Source of the DNA: Malikia spinosa
GTDB taxonomy: Bacteria > Pseudomonadota > Gammaproteobacteria > Burkholderiales > Burkholderiaceae_C
Length of the DNA stretch: 46,788 nt
NCBI RefSeq assembly: GCF_002980625.1
Contig: NZ_PVLR01000061.1
Span: 1-46,788 of the forward strand
Reading direction: 5' to 3'
Position 1 is the stretch's first letter; the number at the start of each line of letters is the position of its first letter. Below, in pieces: positions 34,697-44,436 of the stretch. The translations under genes and the position numbers were made by a program. The notes below the pieces were generated by a model, which was not told where the DNA came from, did not search any database, and saw only the letters and a program-made list of their open reading frames with translations.

Positions 34697-36472
34697 TTAC
34701 AGCTCTTCCGAGCCGAGCAGCATTTCGGTGATGCCCTTGCCGGCTTCGACCATCGGCCAGACGTTCTCGGTCGGGTCGGTGCGGAAGTCCAGGAACACGG
34801 TGCGGTCCTTGATGGCACGGGCCTCGCGCAGCGCGGGCTCGACATCCTCGGGCCGTTCGATCAGCATACCGACATGGCCGTAGGCCTCGGCCAGCTTGAC
34901 GAAGTCGGGCAGCGCATCCATGTAGCTGTGGCTGTAGCGGCCCTGGTAGACCAGCTCCTGCCACTGGCGCACCATGCCGAGGTAGCGGTTGTTCAGCGCG
35001 ACGATCTTGACCGGGGTGTCGTACTGCTTGCAGGTCGACAGCTCCTGGATGTTCATCTGGATCGAGCCTTCGCCGGTGATGCACCAGCAATCGGCCTGCG
35101 GCTTGGCCAGCTTGATGCCCATCGCGTACGGCAGACCGACACCCATGGTGCCCAGGCCGCCCGAGTTGATCCAGCGTCGCGGCTCGTTGAACTTGTAGAA
35201 CTGGGCCGCGAACATCTGGTGCTGACCGACGTCGGACGTGATGTAGCAGTCGTCGTCCTGGGTCATGTTCCAGAGCGTCTCGACCACGGCCTGCGGCTTG
35301 ATGACTTCGGTGTTGCCGCGGTCATAGGCCAGGCAGTCCTTGGCGCGCCAGTTGTCGATGGTGCTCCACCAGGAAGCCAGCGCCTGCGCGTCGGGCCGCT
35401 GCTGCGATTCCTTGATCATGTGGATCAGCTCGGTCAGCACATCCTTGACGTCGCCGACGATCGGCACGTCGACCTTGACGCGCTTGGCGATGCTCGAGGG
35501 ATCGATGTCGATGTGGACGATCTTGCGCTCGACCGAGGCGAAATGCTTGGGGTTGCCGATCACGCGGTCATCGAAGCGCGCGCCAACGGCCAGCAGCACG
35601 TCGCAGTTCTGCATCGCGTAGTTGGCCTGCACGGTGCCGTGCATGCCCAGCATGCCGAGGAACTTGGGATCGGTCGACGGATAGGCGCCCAGGCCCATCA
35701 GCGTGTGGGTCACCGGCACGCCGAGCAGGTCGACCAGGGTGCGCAGTTCCTGCACCGCATTGCCCAGCAGCACGCCGCCACCGGTGTAGATGTAGGGGCG
35801 CTTGGCGTTGAGCAGCAGCTGCAGCGCCTTGCGGATCTGGCCGCCATGGCCCTTGCGCACCGGGTTGTAGCTGCGCATCGACACCGACTCGGGGTAGCCG
35901 TGATAGGGCACCTTGAGGAAGGACACGTCCTTGGGCACGTCGACCACCACTGGGCCGGGACGGCCGGTGCGGGCGATGTGGAACGCCTTCTTCATGGTCT
36001 CGGCCATGTCGCGCGCATCCTTGACCAGGAAGTTGTGCTTGACCACCGGACGCGTGATGCCGACGGTGTCGCATTCCTGGAAGGCATCCGAGCCGATGGC
36101 GGCGGTGCCGACCTGACCCGAGATGATCACCATCGGGATGCTGTCGGAGTAGGCGGTGGCAATGCCGGTGACGGCGTTGGTCAGGCCCGGACCCGAGGTC
36201 ACGAGCGCGACGCCGACTTCGCCAGTGGCGCGCGCAAAGCCGTCGGCGGCATGCACGGCAGCCTGCTCGTGGCGCACCAGCACGTGCTGGATGGTGTCTT
36301 GCTTGTAGAGCGCGTCGTAGATGTAGAGCACGGCGCCACCAGGGTAGCCCCAGATATGCTGGACACCCTCGGCCTGCAGGGCGCGCACGAGGATCTCGGC
36401 GCCCATCAATTCTTCGTGGGGTTGGCCGGAAGCGGCCGCTGCGGAGGCGAGTTCTGCCTTGTTGATTTCCAT
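34697..36472 (-). CDS. ilvB: Acetolactate synthase large (catalytic) subunit
   Basis: A 591-residue ThDP enzyme forming acetolactate or acetohydroxybutyrate. Catalytic Glu region GYPGGAVLYIYDALYKQ, FAD/central domain, and the ThDP/Mg motif TGEGSIQMNIQELSTC...LNNRYLGMVRQWQEL. The usual GDG is GEG here, as I recall for other beta-proteobacterial IlvB proteins, so it is not damage. ATG 36472 has AAAGG 6 nt upstream; the frame is open to 36571. First gene of the ilvBNC unit. Confidence 0.96.
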   Translation of the reverse strand: MEINKAELASAAAASGQPHEELMGAEILVRALQAEGVQHIWGYPGGAVLYIYDALYKQDTIQHVLVRHEQAAVHAADGFARATGEVGVALVTSGPGLTNAVTGIATAYSDSIPMVIISGQVGTAAIGSDAFQECDTVGITRPVVKHNFLVKDARDMAETMKKAFHIARTGRPGPVVVDVPKDVSFLKVPYHGYPESVSMRSYNPVRKGHGGQIRKALQLLLNAKRPYIYTGGGVLLGNAVQELRTLVDLLGVPVTHTLMGLGAYPSTDPKFLGMLGMHGTVQANYAMQNCDVLLAVGARFDDRVIGNPKHFASVERKIVHIDIDPSSIAKRVKVDVPIVGDVKDVLTELIHMIKESQQRPDAQALASWWSTIDNWRAKDCLAYDRGNTEVIKPQAVVETLWNMTQDDDCYITSDVGQHQMFAAQFYKFNEPRRWINSGGLGTMGVGLPYAMGIKLAKPQADCWCITGEGSIQMNIQELSTCKQYDTPVKIVALNNRYLGMVRQWQELVYQGRYSHSYMDALPDFVKLAEAYGHVGMLIERPEDVEPALREARAIKDRTVFLDFRTDPTENVWPMVEAGKGITEMLLGSEEL

Positions 36473-36699
36473 GATGAACCTTTCGGGTATTTCTCTAACG
36501 AAAAACCTGGGGTGCCCCTTGGACCTACCCTCGTGAGGCGGCTTCGGGACTTGAGGCCAAGGACATGGCATCGATCTGACGCGCGACCTTGACCCGTTTG
36601 CCTTGGGTGTAATTCAGTCCTCTATTATGGCATCAGCGCTGAAATCCGGATTCCGCAGCACTCGAAATAATGACCAGCAAGAAAATTACCGCCGCGGTT
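36473..36699 (-). promoter_or_regulatory. ilvB upstream region
   Basis: 227 bp between aer and ilvB. A -10-like CATAAT (complement of 36624-36629) would give a leader of about 140 nt. In the leader, CCTTGG and CCAAGG can pair around a long loop, followed by GGGGCACCCC and a TTTTTCG run, which could be a conditional terminator. A 13-codon frame inside it has no Ile/Val and a single Leu codon, so it is not a classical ilv leader peptide. Confidence 0.3.
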
Positions 36700-38274
36700 T
36701 CAGGCCTGGGTTGCCGCTAACTCGCCTTGCGCGAAGACATTGACCGCGTCGCCGAGCCGGTCGGCACGCTGCTGCAGGCTTTCGGCAATCGCGGCCGACT
36801 GCTCGACCATGGCCGCGTTCTGCTGGGTCACGCGGTCGAGCTGCGCGACAGCATCGGCGATCTGGCTGATGCCCGAGGATTGCTCGACGCTGGCAGCCCC
36901 GATCTCGGCGACCAGCTGCGCCACGCCGTGGACCTGACGCACGATGTCGTCCATGGTCGACTGGGCGCCGCGGGCCAGGCCGGCACCGGCGTTCATGCTC
37001 GCGACGCTGGCACCGATCAGCTCCTTGATTTCCTTGGCTGCCACCGCGCTGCGCTGGGCCAGGCTGCGCACCTCGGTCGCCACGACGGCAAAGCCACGGC
37101 CCTGCTCGCCGGCGCGCGCGGCCTCGACCGCGGCATTGAGTGCCAGGATATTGGTCTGGAAGGCGATGCCGTCGATCACGCCGACGATGTCGCCGATCTT
37201 GCGGCTGCTCGCGCTGATCTGCTCCATCGTCGTCGCCACCTGGCCGACCACCAAGCCACCCTGGCTGGCGACGGCACGGGCGCCGCCCGCGAGCTCGGAC
37301 GAGACCTGCGCGCTGTCGGCATTCTTCTTGACGGTGACCTGCAGCTGCTCCATCGAGGCGGCAGTCTGCTCCACGTTGGCGGCCTGCTCCTCGGTGCGCT
37401 GGCTCAGCTCGAGGCTGGATCGCAGCACTTCGCCGGTCGCCTGGCGCAGGCCGGCGAGCTGATGGCCGACATCGTCGATCAGCGAGCGCACATTGTGTCC
37501 GGCCTGGTTGATCGCACGCAGCACCATGCCGATCTCGTCGATGCGACCGATATTGGCATCGTTTTCGGGATTGCCCGCCGCCACATTGAGCGCCTGGCGC
37601 AGCACGACCTGCAGCGGACGCGCGATCTGGCGCTCGAGCCAGGCCGCACTCAGCAGCGACAGCAGGGCCGAAGCCAGCGCCAGCCAGAGCCAGGACGACG
37701 CCGGGACCGCCAGCGCCAGACAGGACAGCTGCAGACCAGTCCAGGCGGCCAGGCTGGCCAGGCGGATGCGCGAACGCACCGTCAGGTTCTGCAACCGGTC
37801 CGGCCAGCCACGCAGCCAGCCGCGGCGCTGGAGGCGGCCCTTGTGGAAGACCAGGCCGCGGGCCTGGCCAGCCACGAAGGCCGGATAAATGCGCTCGACC
37901 GCCTCGATGAAACCGCGCGCCGTCTTGTTGCGCACCGACATGTAGCCCACCAACTGGCCATTGCGGTACATTGGCGTCATGTTGGCACGCGCCCAGTAGA
38001 AGTCGCCGTTCTTGCAGCGGTTCTTGAGCACGCCGCTCCAGACTTCGCCCTGGCGCACGGTAGCCCACATGTCGGCAAAGACCTCGGGCGGCATCTCGGG
38101 ATGGCGCAGGATGCTGAGCGGCTGGCCGAGCAGCTCCTCGCGCGTGTAGCCGCTGTAGCGAATGAAGGACTCGTTGACGTAGGTGATGCGGCCCTGGAGG
38201 TCGGTCATCGACATCAGGGTCGTGCCTTCGGGCAGTGACAGTTCGCTGTGTGTCGCCGACTGCGAATGCTTCAT
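36700..38274 (-). CDS. aer: Aer-like PAS-containing chemotaxis receptor
   Basis: A 524-residue energy/aerotaxis-type receptor. N-terminal PAS domain (about 15-115; [36 protein letters not shown]) of the Aer type, a membrane-inserted hydrophobic segment (about 172-212) without a periplasmic domain, HAMP-like region, and a complete MCP signalling tip ([19 protein letters not shown]). No DWEEF tail, so it probably is not directly tethered to CheR. A sigma-28-like promoter candidate is at 38418-38444. The tip DNA is nearly identical to that of the other receptor in this window. Confidence 0.9.
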   Translation of the reverse strand: MKHSQSATHSELSLPEGTTLMSMTDLQGRITYVNESFIRYSGYTREELLGQPLSILRHPEMPPEVFADMWATVRQGEVWSGVLKNRCKNGDFYWARANMTPMYRNGQLVGYMSVRNKTARGFIEAVERIYPAFVAGQARGLVFHKGRLQRRGWLRGWPDRLQNLTVRSRIRLASLAAWTGLQLSCLALAVPASSWLWLALASALLSLLSAAWLERQIARPLQVVLRQALNVAAGNPENDANIGRIDEIGMVLRAINQAGHNVRSLIDDVGHQLAGLRQATGEVLRSSLELSQRTEEQAANVEQTAASMEQLQVTVKKNADSAQVSSELAGGARAVASQGGLVVGQVATTMEQISASSRKIGDIVGVIDGIAFQTNILALNAAVEAARAGEQGRGFAVVATEVRSLAQRSAVAAKEIKELIGASVASMNAGAGLARGAQSTMDDIVRQVHGVAQLVAEIGAASVEQSSGISQIADAVAQLDRVTQQNAAMVEQSAAIAESLQQRADRLGDAVNVFAQGELAATQA

Positions 38275-38542
38275 TTTCTTACACTCCTCTTTCTATCCTG
38301 GGTTGATGGGGGCCGGTGCACCCCAGCCGGCAAAGCGTCGAAATTCGATCGATGCTGATGCCAAAGTCTGCTCAAAAGAGGCTGCGCACTGTCAAAAAAA
38401 ATATTTACCTCGACAATTTATCGGGGGATCTGTCAAACAATGTATCATGATAGTCAGGCCTATCACGTATGAAACGCTGAGCTGGCGTCACCTCCATCCA
38501 ACCCAAATTTCTCCGCCAAATTTTCGTGCCAGCAGCAGCTTC
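38275..38542. promoter_or_regulatory. aer/cheZ-like divergent region with a FliA-like promoter candidate
   Basis: 268 bp, A/T-rich relative to neighbours. On the minus strand TACATTGT (complement of 38437-38444), 11 bp, CCCGATAA (complement of 38418-38425) resembles the sigma-28 consensus TAAAGTTT-N11-GCCGATAA, matching the -10 at 7 of 8 and the -35 at 5 of 8. It would drive aer. No clear promoter was seen for the plus-strand gene. Confidence 0.35.
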
Positions 38543-39013
38543 ATGAACAGTTCCCGCGCCAAGCCCAGCCCATCAGAGCAGTTTCTGCAGGGTTTCTGTG
38601 AGCTCGTCCAGGCTCAGCTGGAGGCCGCCTGCTCGGACCTGACACAGACCGACAATTTGCTCGATGAGGCGATCGAACAGCTCAATACCTGTTTCAACGC
38701 CCTAGGCGAGGGCTTGGAGCAGCATGAGGCCGGTAGAATTCCGGCTGATTCGCCTTCGCTGAGACCGCATGTCCATCTGGCCATCACCAGCCTGCAATTC
38801 CATGACCTGACCCGACAGCTGCTGCAGCGCGTCAGGCTGCGACTGGAAGGCCTGCAAGTCGCTGCAACGGCCGGACTGAGCCTGGACGCGCAGCGGCCAG
38901 ACTGGCCACAGGCCATCCAAGTGCTGGCAGCTCAGCAGTCGCAACTCGGAAAAACCCTGCAGGGAGAGCTGCAACAGCAGGACCTCTCGTGCGGCGACAT
39001 CGAACTCTTCTAA
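38543..39013 (+). CDS. Short CheZ-like protein
   Basis: A 156-residue, mostly helical protein. Residues 78-96 contain SLQFHDLTRQLLQRV, matching the CheZ active-site helix (FQDLTGQVI): D88 and Q92 have the 4-residue spacing of CheZ Asp143/Gln147, the pair that dephosphorylates CheY-P. It is shorter than E. coli CheZ (214) and lacks the usual CheY-binding tail (DDLLxSLGF), ending instead in CGDIELF, like CheD in this window. Start ATG 38543 is the best in-frame choice though its ribosome site is weak; ATG 38447 is an alternative. First of cheZ-like, cheY, cheA. Function inferred. Confidence 0.65.
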   Translation: MNSSRAKPSPSEQFLQGFCELVQAQLEAACSDLTQTDNLLDEAIEQLNTCFNALGEGLEQHEAGRIPADSPSLRPHVHLAITSLQFHDLTRQLLQRVRLRLEGLQVAATAGLSLDAQRPDWPQAIQVLAAQQSQLGKTLQGELQQQDLSCGDIELF

Positions 39014-39032
39014 CCCGAACAAGCCCCCCGCC

Positions 39033-39395
39033 ATGAAATCCGTACTAGCTGTTGACGATTCCCGCTCGCTGAGGCAGATGGTCAATTTCAGCCTCAAATC
39101 CGCCGGCTACGGCGTGACCGAGGCTGCCGACGGCGTCGAAGCGCTCGCACTCGCCAAACAGCAACAGTTCGACCTGGTGCTGACCGACCAGAACATGCCG
39201 AACATGGATGGCCTGACGCTGATCAAGCAGCTGCGCCAGTTGCCCGGTTTCCAGCGCACCCCGATCCTGATGCTGACCACCGAATCCGGTGACGAGATGA
39301 AAGCCCTGGGCCGGGCCGCCGGTGCCACCGGCTGGATCGTCAAGCCCTTCGACCCCGAGCGCCTGATCGCCGTGGTCAAGCGAGTGATCGGCTGA
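39033..39395 (+). CDS. CheY-type response regulator (diverged copy)
   Basis: A 120-residue single-domain receiver: VDDSRS, phosphoacceptor D52 (LVLTDQNMPNMDG), TTES and K104 (WIVKPF). Closer to the CheY-like regulators encoded next to cheA in many environmental proteobacteria than to classical CheY. Second gene of a unit, 19 bp after the CheZ-like gene and 22 bp before cheA. Confidence 0.9.
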   Translation: MKSVLAVDDSRSLRQMVNFSLKSAGYGVTEAADGVEALALAKQQQFDLVLTDQNMPNMDGLTLIKQLRQLPGFQRTPILMLTTESGDEMKALGRAAGATGWIVKPFDPERLIAVVKRVIG

Positions 39396-39417
39396 AGCCG
39401 AAAGGCAGGGCGGCCCG

Positions 39418-41229
39418 ATGGCAATCGATACCAGTCAGTTCTTCCAGATCTTCTTCGACGAAACCGAGGAATTGCTGCAGCAGCTCGAAGCGCTGCTGCT
39501 CGATCTGGACATTCAGGCGCCCGACGTCGAGTCCCTGCACGCCATCTTCCGCATTGCCCATTCGGTCAAGGGCAATGCCGCGACTTTCGGCTTTTCCGAC
39601 CTGACCGACATCACCCATGTGATGGAGTCGCTGCTCGATGAATTCCGCCACGGCCATCTGCGCCTGACCGAGCTGCACCGCCACCTGATGCTCGAGGCCA
39701 AGGATGTGCTCAAGATGCAGCTCGACGGGCTGCAGCATGAGCGTCCGGTAGACCAGGAACGGGTGCAGCAGGTGCGCGCGGCGCTCGACGCGCAGTGGCT
39801 GCGAGCCAGCAACCAGAGCAAGACCGCGGCATCGGTCGAACCCGTCGTGGCAGCGGCTGCGCAGGAAGAAGAGGACCTGGGTTACGGCTTCTTCGAGCCG
39901 CTCGACGATCTGCCGGGAGCAGACCCTGCCAGCGCAAGCACCGAGGCCGCTGAAGCGGCCCTGTTGCCTGCGGCAGCACCGGGCCCGGTCAGCGCGCCCG
40001 AGCCCTCCTCGCCTGCTGGCTCGACGCGGCGCGACAACGGCAGCCATGGCACCGAGACCTCGACGATACGCGTCAACATCGACAAGGTCGACCAGCTGAT
40101 CAATCTGGTCGGCGAGCTCGTGATCACGCAGGCCATGATCTCGGCCTGCAGCAAGGATCTCGATCCGGCCCTGCACGAAAAGCTGGTCAGCGGCATCGAG
40201 CACCTGAGCCGCAACACGCGCGACCTGCAGGATTCGGTGATGTCGATCCGCATGATGCCGATGGATTTCGTCTTCTCGCGCTTCCCGCGCCTGGTGCACG
40301 AGCTCTCGAGCAAGCTGGGCAAGCGGGTCGAGTTCGTGACCGAGGGCGGCGCGACCGAGCTCGACAAGGGCCTGATCGAGAAGATCGTCGACCCCCTGAC
40401 CCACCTGGTGCGCAACAGCGTGGACCACGGCATCGAGGCGCCGGCATTGCGGCTGCAAAGCGGCAAGAGCGAAACCGGCCTGCTGCGGCTATCGGCGATG
40501 CACCAGGGCAGCCATATCGTGATCGAGGTCAGCGATGACGGCGGCGGACTCGACCGCGAGAAGATCCTGCGCAAGGCCAGCAGCAGCGGCCTGGAAGTCT
40601 CGCCCGAGATGAGCGACGAGGAGGTCTGGCAACTGATCTGCCTGCCGGGCTTCTCGACCGCGGAGACCGTGACCGATGTCTCGGGCCGCGGTGTCGGCAT
40701 GGACGTGGTCAGGCGCAACATCACCTCCCTGGGCGGCACGCTGGGCATCAAGTCCCTGGCCGGCCAGGGCACGCGCATCACGATCTCGCTGCCGCTGACG
40801 CTGGCGATACTCGACGGCATCTCGGTGCGCGTGGGCGGCGAGATCTACATCCTGCCGCTGAGCTATGTGGTCGAATCCTTCCAGCCGGCACGCAAGGACC
40901 TGCACCACCTGAGCGGCGATGGCCTGGTGATACGGGTGCGTGGCGAATACCTGCCGGTGGTGGCGCTGCACGAGCTGTTCGGCGTCATGCCGCAATCACA
41001 GGAGCCTTCGAACGGCATCCTGGTGGTGGTGCAGATGGAAAGCCGCAAGGCCGCGCTCTGGATCGACGAGGTCATCGGCCAGCATCAGATCGTGGTCAAG
41101 AACCTCGAAACCCACTACCGCAGAGTGCCCAATATCTCGGGCGCAACCATATTGTGGGACGGCAGCGTGTCGCTGATCGTCGATGTGGCGCATCTGCTCG
41201 GACAGCAGCGCAGCCTGACCGGCGCCTGA
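39418..41229 (+). CDS. cheA: Chemotaxis histidine kinase CheA
   Basis: A 603-residue kinase. P1/Hpt with H48 (FRIAHSVKGNAATFG), then an acidic Ala/Pro-rich linker (about 135-210) with no obvious P2 CheY-binding domain, P3 dimerisation (NIDKVDQLINLVGELVITQAMI), P4 ATPase with N box LTHLVRNSVDHGIE, DDGGGLD and GRGVGMDVV, and P5 CheW-like regulatory domain at the C-terminus. Shorter than E. coli CheA (654). It ends convergent with the mcp-cheRDBY cluster. No cheW is present between them. Confidence 0.94.
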   Translation: MAIDTSQFFQIFFDETEELLQQLEALLLDLDIQAPDVESLHAIFRIAHSVKGNAATFGFSDLTDITHVMESLLDEFRHGHLRLTELHRHLMLEAKDVLKMQLDGLQHERPVDQERVQQVRAALDAQWLRASNQSKTAASVEPVVAAAAQEEEDLGYGFFEPLDDLPGADPASASTEAAEAALLPAAAPGPVSAPEPSSPAGSTRRDNGSHGTETSTIRVNIDKVDQLINLVGELVITQAMISACSKDLDPALHEKLVSGIEHLSRNTRDLQDSVMSIRMMPMDFVFSRFPRLVHELSSKLGKRVEFVTEGGATELDKGLIEKIVDPLTHLVRNSVDHGIEAPALRLQSGKSETGLLRLSAMHQGSHIVIEVSDDGGGLDREKILRKASSSGLEVSPEMSDEEVWQLICLPGFSTAETVTDVSGRGVGMDVVRRNITSLGGTLGIKSLAGQGTRITISLPLTLAILDGISVRVGGEIYILPLSYVVESFQPARKDLHHLSGDGLVIRVRGEYLPVVALHELFGVMPQSQEPSNGILVVVQMESRKAALWIDEVIGQHQIVVKNLETHYRRVPNISGATILWDGSVSLIVDVAHLLGQQRSLTGA

Positions 41230-41341
41230 GCGGCCGGGCGCACGGAAGAGGTGCCGAGAGACCGCGGTTTCGGCAGCAAATGCGGCGGGGCAATGCGACG
41301 GAGCTGGTCCAGGCCCCGCTCGCTATTGCCTGCGCCGGCAC

Positions 41342-41731
41342 TCAACCCTTGAGTTTTTCGAGGATCTTGGTGATCTTCTCATCCAGTGTCGCGGCCGTGA
41401 ACGGCTTGACGATGTAGCCACTGGCACCGGCCTGCGCGGCGGCGATGATGTTTTCCTTCTTGGCTTCGGCCGTCACCATCAGCACCGGTAGCGCCGACAG
41501 TGCCGGATCGGCGCGCACGGCCTGCAGCAGCTGCAGGCCATCCATATTGGGCATGTTCCAGTCGGAGATCACGAAGTCGAAACTGTCGCGCTTGAGCTTG
41601 GACAGCGCGGCAACGCCGTCCTCGGCCTCGTCAACGCTGGCATGACCCAGTTCCTTGAGCAGGTTGCGCACGATGCGGCGCATGGTCGAAAAGTCGTCGA
41701 CGACCAGGAATTTGAGATTGGATTCAGACAT
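41342..41731 (-). CDS. cheY: CheY chemotaxis response regulator
   Basis: A 129-residue receiver very close to E. coli Che[22 protein letters not shown]57 ([11 protein letters not shown]), T87, K109 (YIVKPF). This would be the flagellar-switch binder. Last gene of the mcp-cheR-cheD-cheB-cheY unit; the usual cheZ does not follow. Confidence 0.95.
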   Translation of the reverse strand: MSESNLKFLVVDDFSTMRRIVRNLLKELGHASVDEAEDGVAALSKLKRDSFDFVISDWNMPNMDGLQLLQAVRADPALSALPVLMVTAEAKKENIIAAAQAGASGYIVKPFTAATLDEKITKILEKLKG

Positions 41732-41788
41732 GATGAACGGAAAGGTATTGGGAATGGGCAGACGGTCAAGACAGGCGCGGCAACATCT

Positions 41789-42862
41789 TCACACGCGCAG
41801 CGCTCGGCCGCTCTGACGCGTCAGGTGGTCGAGCACCATGCTGGCAAGCCGGTCAATCGGGCCGACCTCTTGCACCGCGCCGGCCGCGATGGCCTCCTTG
41901 GGCATGCCAAACACGACACAGGAGGCTTCATCCTGGGCAAAATTGTAAGCACCGGCGTGCCGCATCTCGAGCATGCCGGCAGCGCCGTCACGGCCCATGC
42001 CGGTCATGATGACGCCGACCGCGTTCTTGCCCGCATGTAGGGCGACCGAGCGGAACAGCACATCGACCGAGGGCCGGTGGCGGTTGACCGGCTCGCTCTG
42101 CTCGATCTGGGTCATGTAGTTGGCACCGCTGCGGGCCAGCAACAGATGGGAATGGCCAGGCGCAATATAGGCATGTCCCGGCAGGATGCGCTCGCCGCCG
42201 GCGGCCTCGACCACGCTGATGCGGCACAGGCTGTCGAGGCGACGCGCGAACGAGGCGGTGAAACCCTCGGGCATGTGCTGGGTGATCAGGATGCCGGGGC
42301 AGTCGGGCGGCATCTGGACCAGGAAATCCTTGATCGCCTCGGTGCCGCCGGTGGAGGCACCGATGATGATCAGCTTCTCGCTGCTGATCAGGCGGTTGCC
42401 CAATGCCGGGCGGCCGGCCGGCGCCTTGGCCGGCTGAGCGCGCGCGCGCTGGGCGATCCGGGTCCGGGCCTGGTAGGCGGCCCGGATCTTGTCAGCCAGC
42501 AAGTCGGCATAGGCCTGCAGCCCGCTGGCGATCGCGAGCTTGGGCTTGGCGACGAAATCGACCGCGCCGAGTTCGAGCGCACGCAGCGTGATCTCCGAGC
42601 CGCGCTCGGTCAGCGAGGACACCATGACCACCGGCATCGGCCGCAGCCGCATCAGGCGCTCGAGAAAGTCGAGCCCGTCCATGCGCGGCATCTCGACGTC
42701 GAGCGTCAGCACGTCGGGGTTGGTCTGCTTGATCAGCTCGCGCGCGACCAGCGGATCAGGTGCCGTCCCCACCACCTCCATGTCGGGCTGGCTGCACACG
42801 ATCTCGGTCATGATGCGGCGCACCAGAGCTGAGTCGTCAATGATCAGAACTTTGATGGTCAT
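41789..42862 (-). CDS. cheB: CheB methylesterase/glutamine deamidase
   Basis: A 357-residue receptor-modifying enzyme. Receiver domain with D55 ([11 protein letters not shown]) that activates the C-terminal methylesterase, triad S170 (GASTGG), H196 (TQHMP) and D292 (GMGRDG). Opposes CheR. 33 bp after cheD, 57 bp before cheY. Confidence 0.95.
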   Translation of the reverse strand: MTIKVLIIDDSALVRRIMTEIVCSQPDMEVVGTAPDPLVARELIKQTNPDVLTLDVEMPRMDGLDFLERLMRLRPMPVVMVSSLTERGSEITLRALELGAVDFVAKPKLAIASGLQAYADLLADKIRAAYQARTRIAQRARAQPAKAPAGRPALGNRLISSEKLIIIGASTGGTEAIKDFLVQMPPDCPGILITQHMPEGFTASFARRLDSLCRISVVEAAGGERILPGHAYIAPGHSHLLLARSGANYMTQIEQSEPVNRHRPSVDVLFRSVALHAGKNAVGVIMTGMGRDGAAGMLEMRHAGAYNFAQDEASCVVFGMPKEAIAAGAVQEVGPIDRLASMVLDHLTRQSGRALRV

Positions 42863-42895
42863 GTCTGCACTGCGCCGGCAAGGTCCCGGCAGGAT

Positions 42896-43519
42896 TCAAA
42901 AAAGATCAATGTCGCCACCGCTGACCGGTGTCTGCTTGAGGGTGGCGCCGAGGCGTTTCTGGTACTCGCGCTCGGTCGTCAACACCGTGGTGTCGAGGTT
43001 CTGCTTGAGCTTGCGCACCATGACCTTGCCACTGTGCGGGAAAAAGCAGACCTTGCGCGGATAGATGTCGAGCAGGTCCTCGACCAATACCGGAATGTTA
43101 TCGGTCTGCAGGTAGTTCAGCACGAAACGGGCATTGCGGGCACCGACGTTGATCGAGGTCATGCCCGGCAACACGTTGCCGCCGCCAAAGACCTTGGCCT
43201 CCAGGTGCTCGCGCCGCGCGCCGGCCTTGAGCAGGTCGTTGATCAGCACTTCCATCGCATAAGCACCGTAGCGCATCGATTCGGACACCGGGCTGTCGGC
43301 ATCGGTCGCGCCTTCGGGCAACAGGAAATGGTTCATGCCGCCGATGCCGCGCACGCGGTCGCGGATGCAGGCCGCGACGCAGGAGCCCAGCACGGTCGTC
43401 ATCATCAGGCTCTGATCGGTATAGAAATACTCTCCCGGCAAGACCCGCACCGCCTGGCAGCCGAAGGTCTTGTCGAAATAATGGCCTTGCGCCACCGGCT
43501 TGGTTTGCAACTTACTCAT
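42896..43519 (-). CDS. cheD: CheD receptor glutamine deamidase
   Basis: A 207-residue deamidase acting on receptor glutamines. The catalytic set matches CheD spacing: T41, C47 (LGSCVAAC) and H64 (GGMNHFLL). The C-terminus GGDIDLF is an acidic-hydrophobic tail shared with the CheZ-like protein here. Between cheR (28 bp) and cheB (33 bp). Confidence 0.94.
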   Translation of the reverse strand: MSKLQTKPVAQGHYFDKTFGCQAVRVLPGEYFYTDQSLMMTTVLGSCVAACIRDRVRGIGGMNHFLLPEGATDADSPVSESMRYGAYAMEVLINDLLKAGARREHLEAKVFGGGNVLPGMTSINVGARNARFVLNYLQTDNIPVLVEDLLDIYPRKVCFFPHSGKVMVRKLKQNLDTTVLTTEREYQKRLGATLKQTPVSGGDIDLF

Positions 43520-43547
43520 GCCTGATTTTTGTTTTCTGACTCGCCCA

Positions 43548-44429
43548 TCAAGACCGTGCGGCCTGACTGAGTTGGTAAACGGTCTTGCCGATCAAAGAGA
43601 AGTCCCGCGTGACGAAGGACAGGTTCTCCGAATGACCCGCGAACAACAAGCCGGACGGCTTGAGCAAAGGGGCAAGGCGGCTCAGGATCTGGCCCTGGGT
43701 CGGCTTGTCGAAATAGATCATGACGTTGCGGCAAAAGACGGCATCGAACGGTCCCTTGAGCGCCCACCGGTCATCGAGCAGGTTGAGCGGCTTGAAGCTG
43801 ATGAGCCGGCGCAGTTCGGGTCGCAGGCGCACATAACCCGCTTGCGGCCCCTTGCCGCGCAGGAAAAAGCGCTTGAGCCGCTCGGGCGACATGTCGCTGA
43901 CGCGCTCGAGCGAATAGACCCCCGACTCGGCCTTGGCCAGCACCTGGGTGTCGATGTCGGTCGCCAGGATGCGCGCCGGTGGCGTCAGCGTGCCAAAGGC
44001 CTCGCACAGCGTGATCGCGAGCGAATAGGGCTCCTCGCCGGTCGAGCTGGCACAGCACCAGATCTCGATCGGCCCGCCCTGGGCCTTGACATGCTCGGCC
44101 AGCACCGGGAAGTGATGGGCCTCGCGGAAGAAGGAGGTCAGGTTGGTCGTCAGCGCATTGGTGAACTGTTCCCATTCGCTGCCGCCAGCATCCGCTTCGA
44201 GCAGGCGCAGATAGGCCTCGAACGTGCCCAGATGCAGCAGGCGCAAACGGCGCGACAGGCGGCTGTAGACCATCTCCTGCTTGCCGTCGCCCAGCGCGAT
44301 GCCGGCACGGTCGTAGATCAGACGCCGCACGCGCTCGAAGTCGCTCTGCGTGAACAGGAACTCCTTGCCCTCGGCGCCTTGGCGTGCCGGAGCGCCCGGG
44401 GTCGGCTGCAGGTCATTGCGCATTCGCAT
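43548..44429 (-). CDS. cheR: CheR chemotaxis methyltransferase
   Basis: A 293-residue SAM-dependent methyltransferase for receptor glutamates. N-terminal helical domain, then [16 protein letters not shown] (SAM loop), [12 protein letters not shown] and [10 protein letters not shown] set the start at ATG 44429, with GAGG 5 nt upstream overlapping the mcp stop; GTG 44432 directly before it is possible. CheR binding to the receptor's DWEEF tail is consistent with adjacency. Confidence 0.94.
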   Translation of the reverse strand: MRMRNDLQPTPGAPARQGAEGKEFLFTQSDFERVRRLIYDRAGIALGDGKQEMVYSRLSRRLRLLHLGTFEAYLRLLEADAGGSEWEQFTNALTTNLTSFFREAHHFPVLAEHVKAQGGPIEIWCCASSTGEEPYSLAITLCEAFGTLTPPARILATDIDTQVLAKAESGVYSLERVSDMSPERLKRFFLRGKGPQAGYVRLRPELRRLISFKPLNLLDDRWALKGPFDAVFCRNVMIYFDKPTQGQILSRLAPLLKPSGLLFAGHSENLSFVTRDFSLIGKTVYQLSQAARS

Positions 44430-44436
44430 CACCGCC

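Noticed and set aside
34697..36472. The GEG in place of GDG in IlvB as an inactivating change
   Set aside because: I recall the same Glu in other beta-proteobacterial IlvB proteins, and the rest of the ThDP motif is intact.
41252..41275. TGCCGA/TCGGCA hairpin between cheA and cheY as a bidirectional terminator
   Set aside because: The stem is only 6 bp without a T-run on either side.
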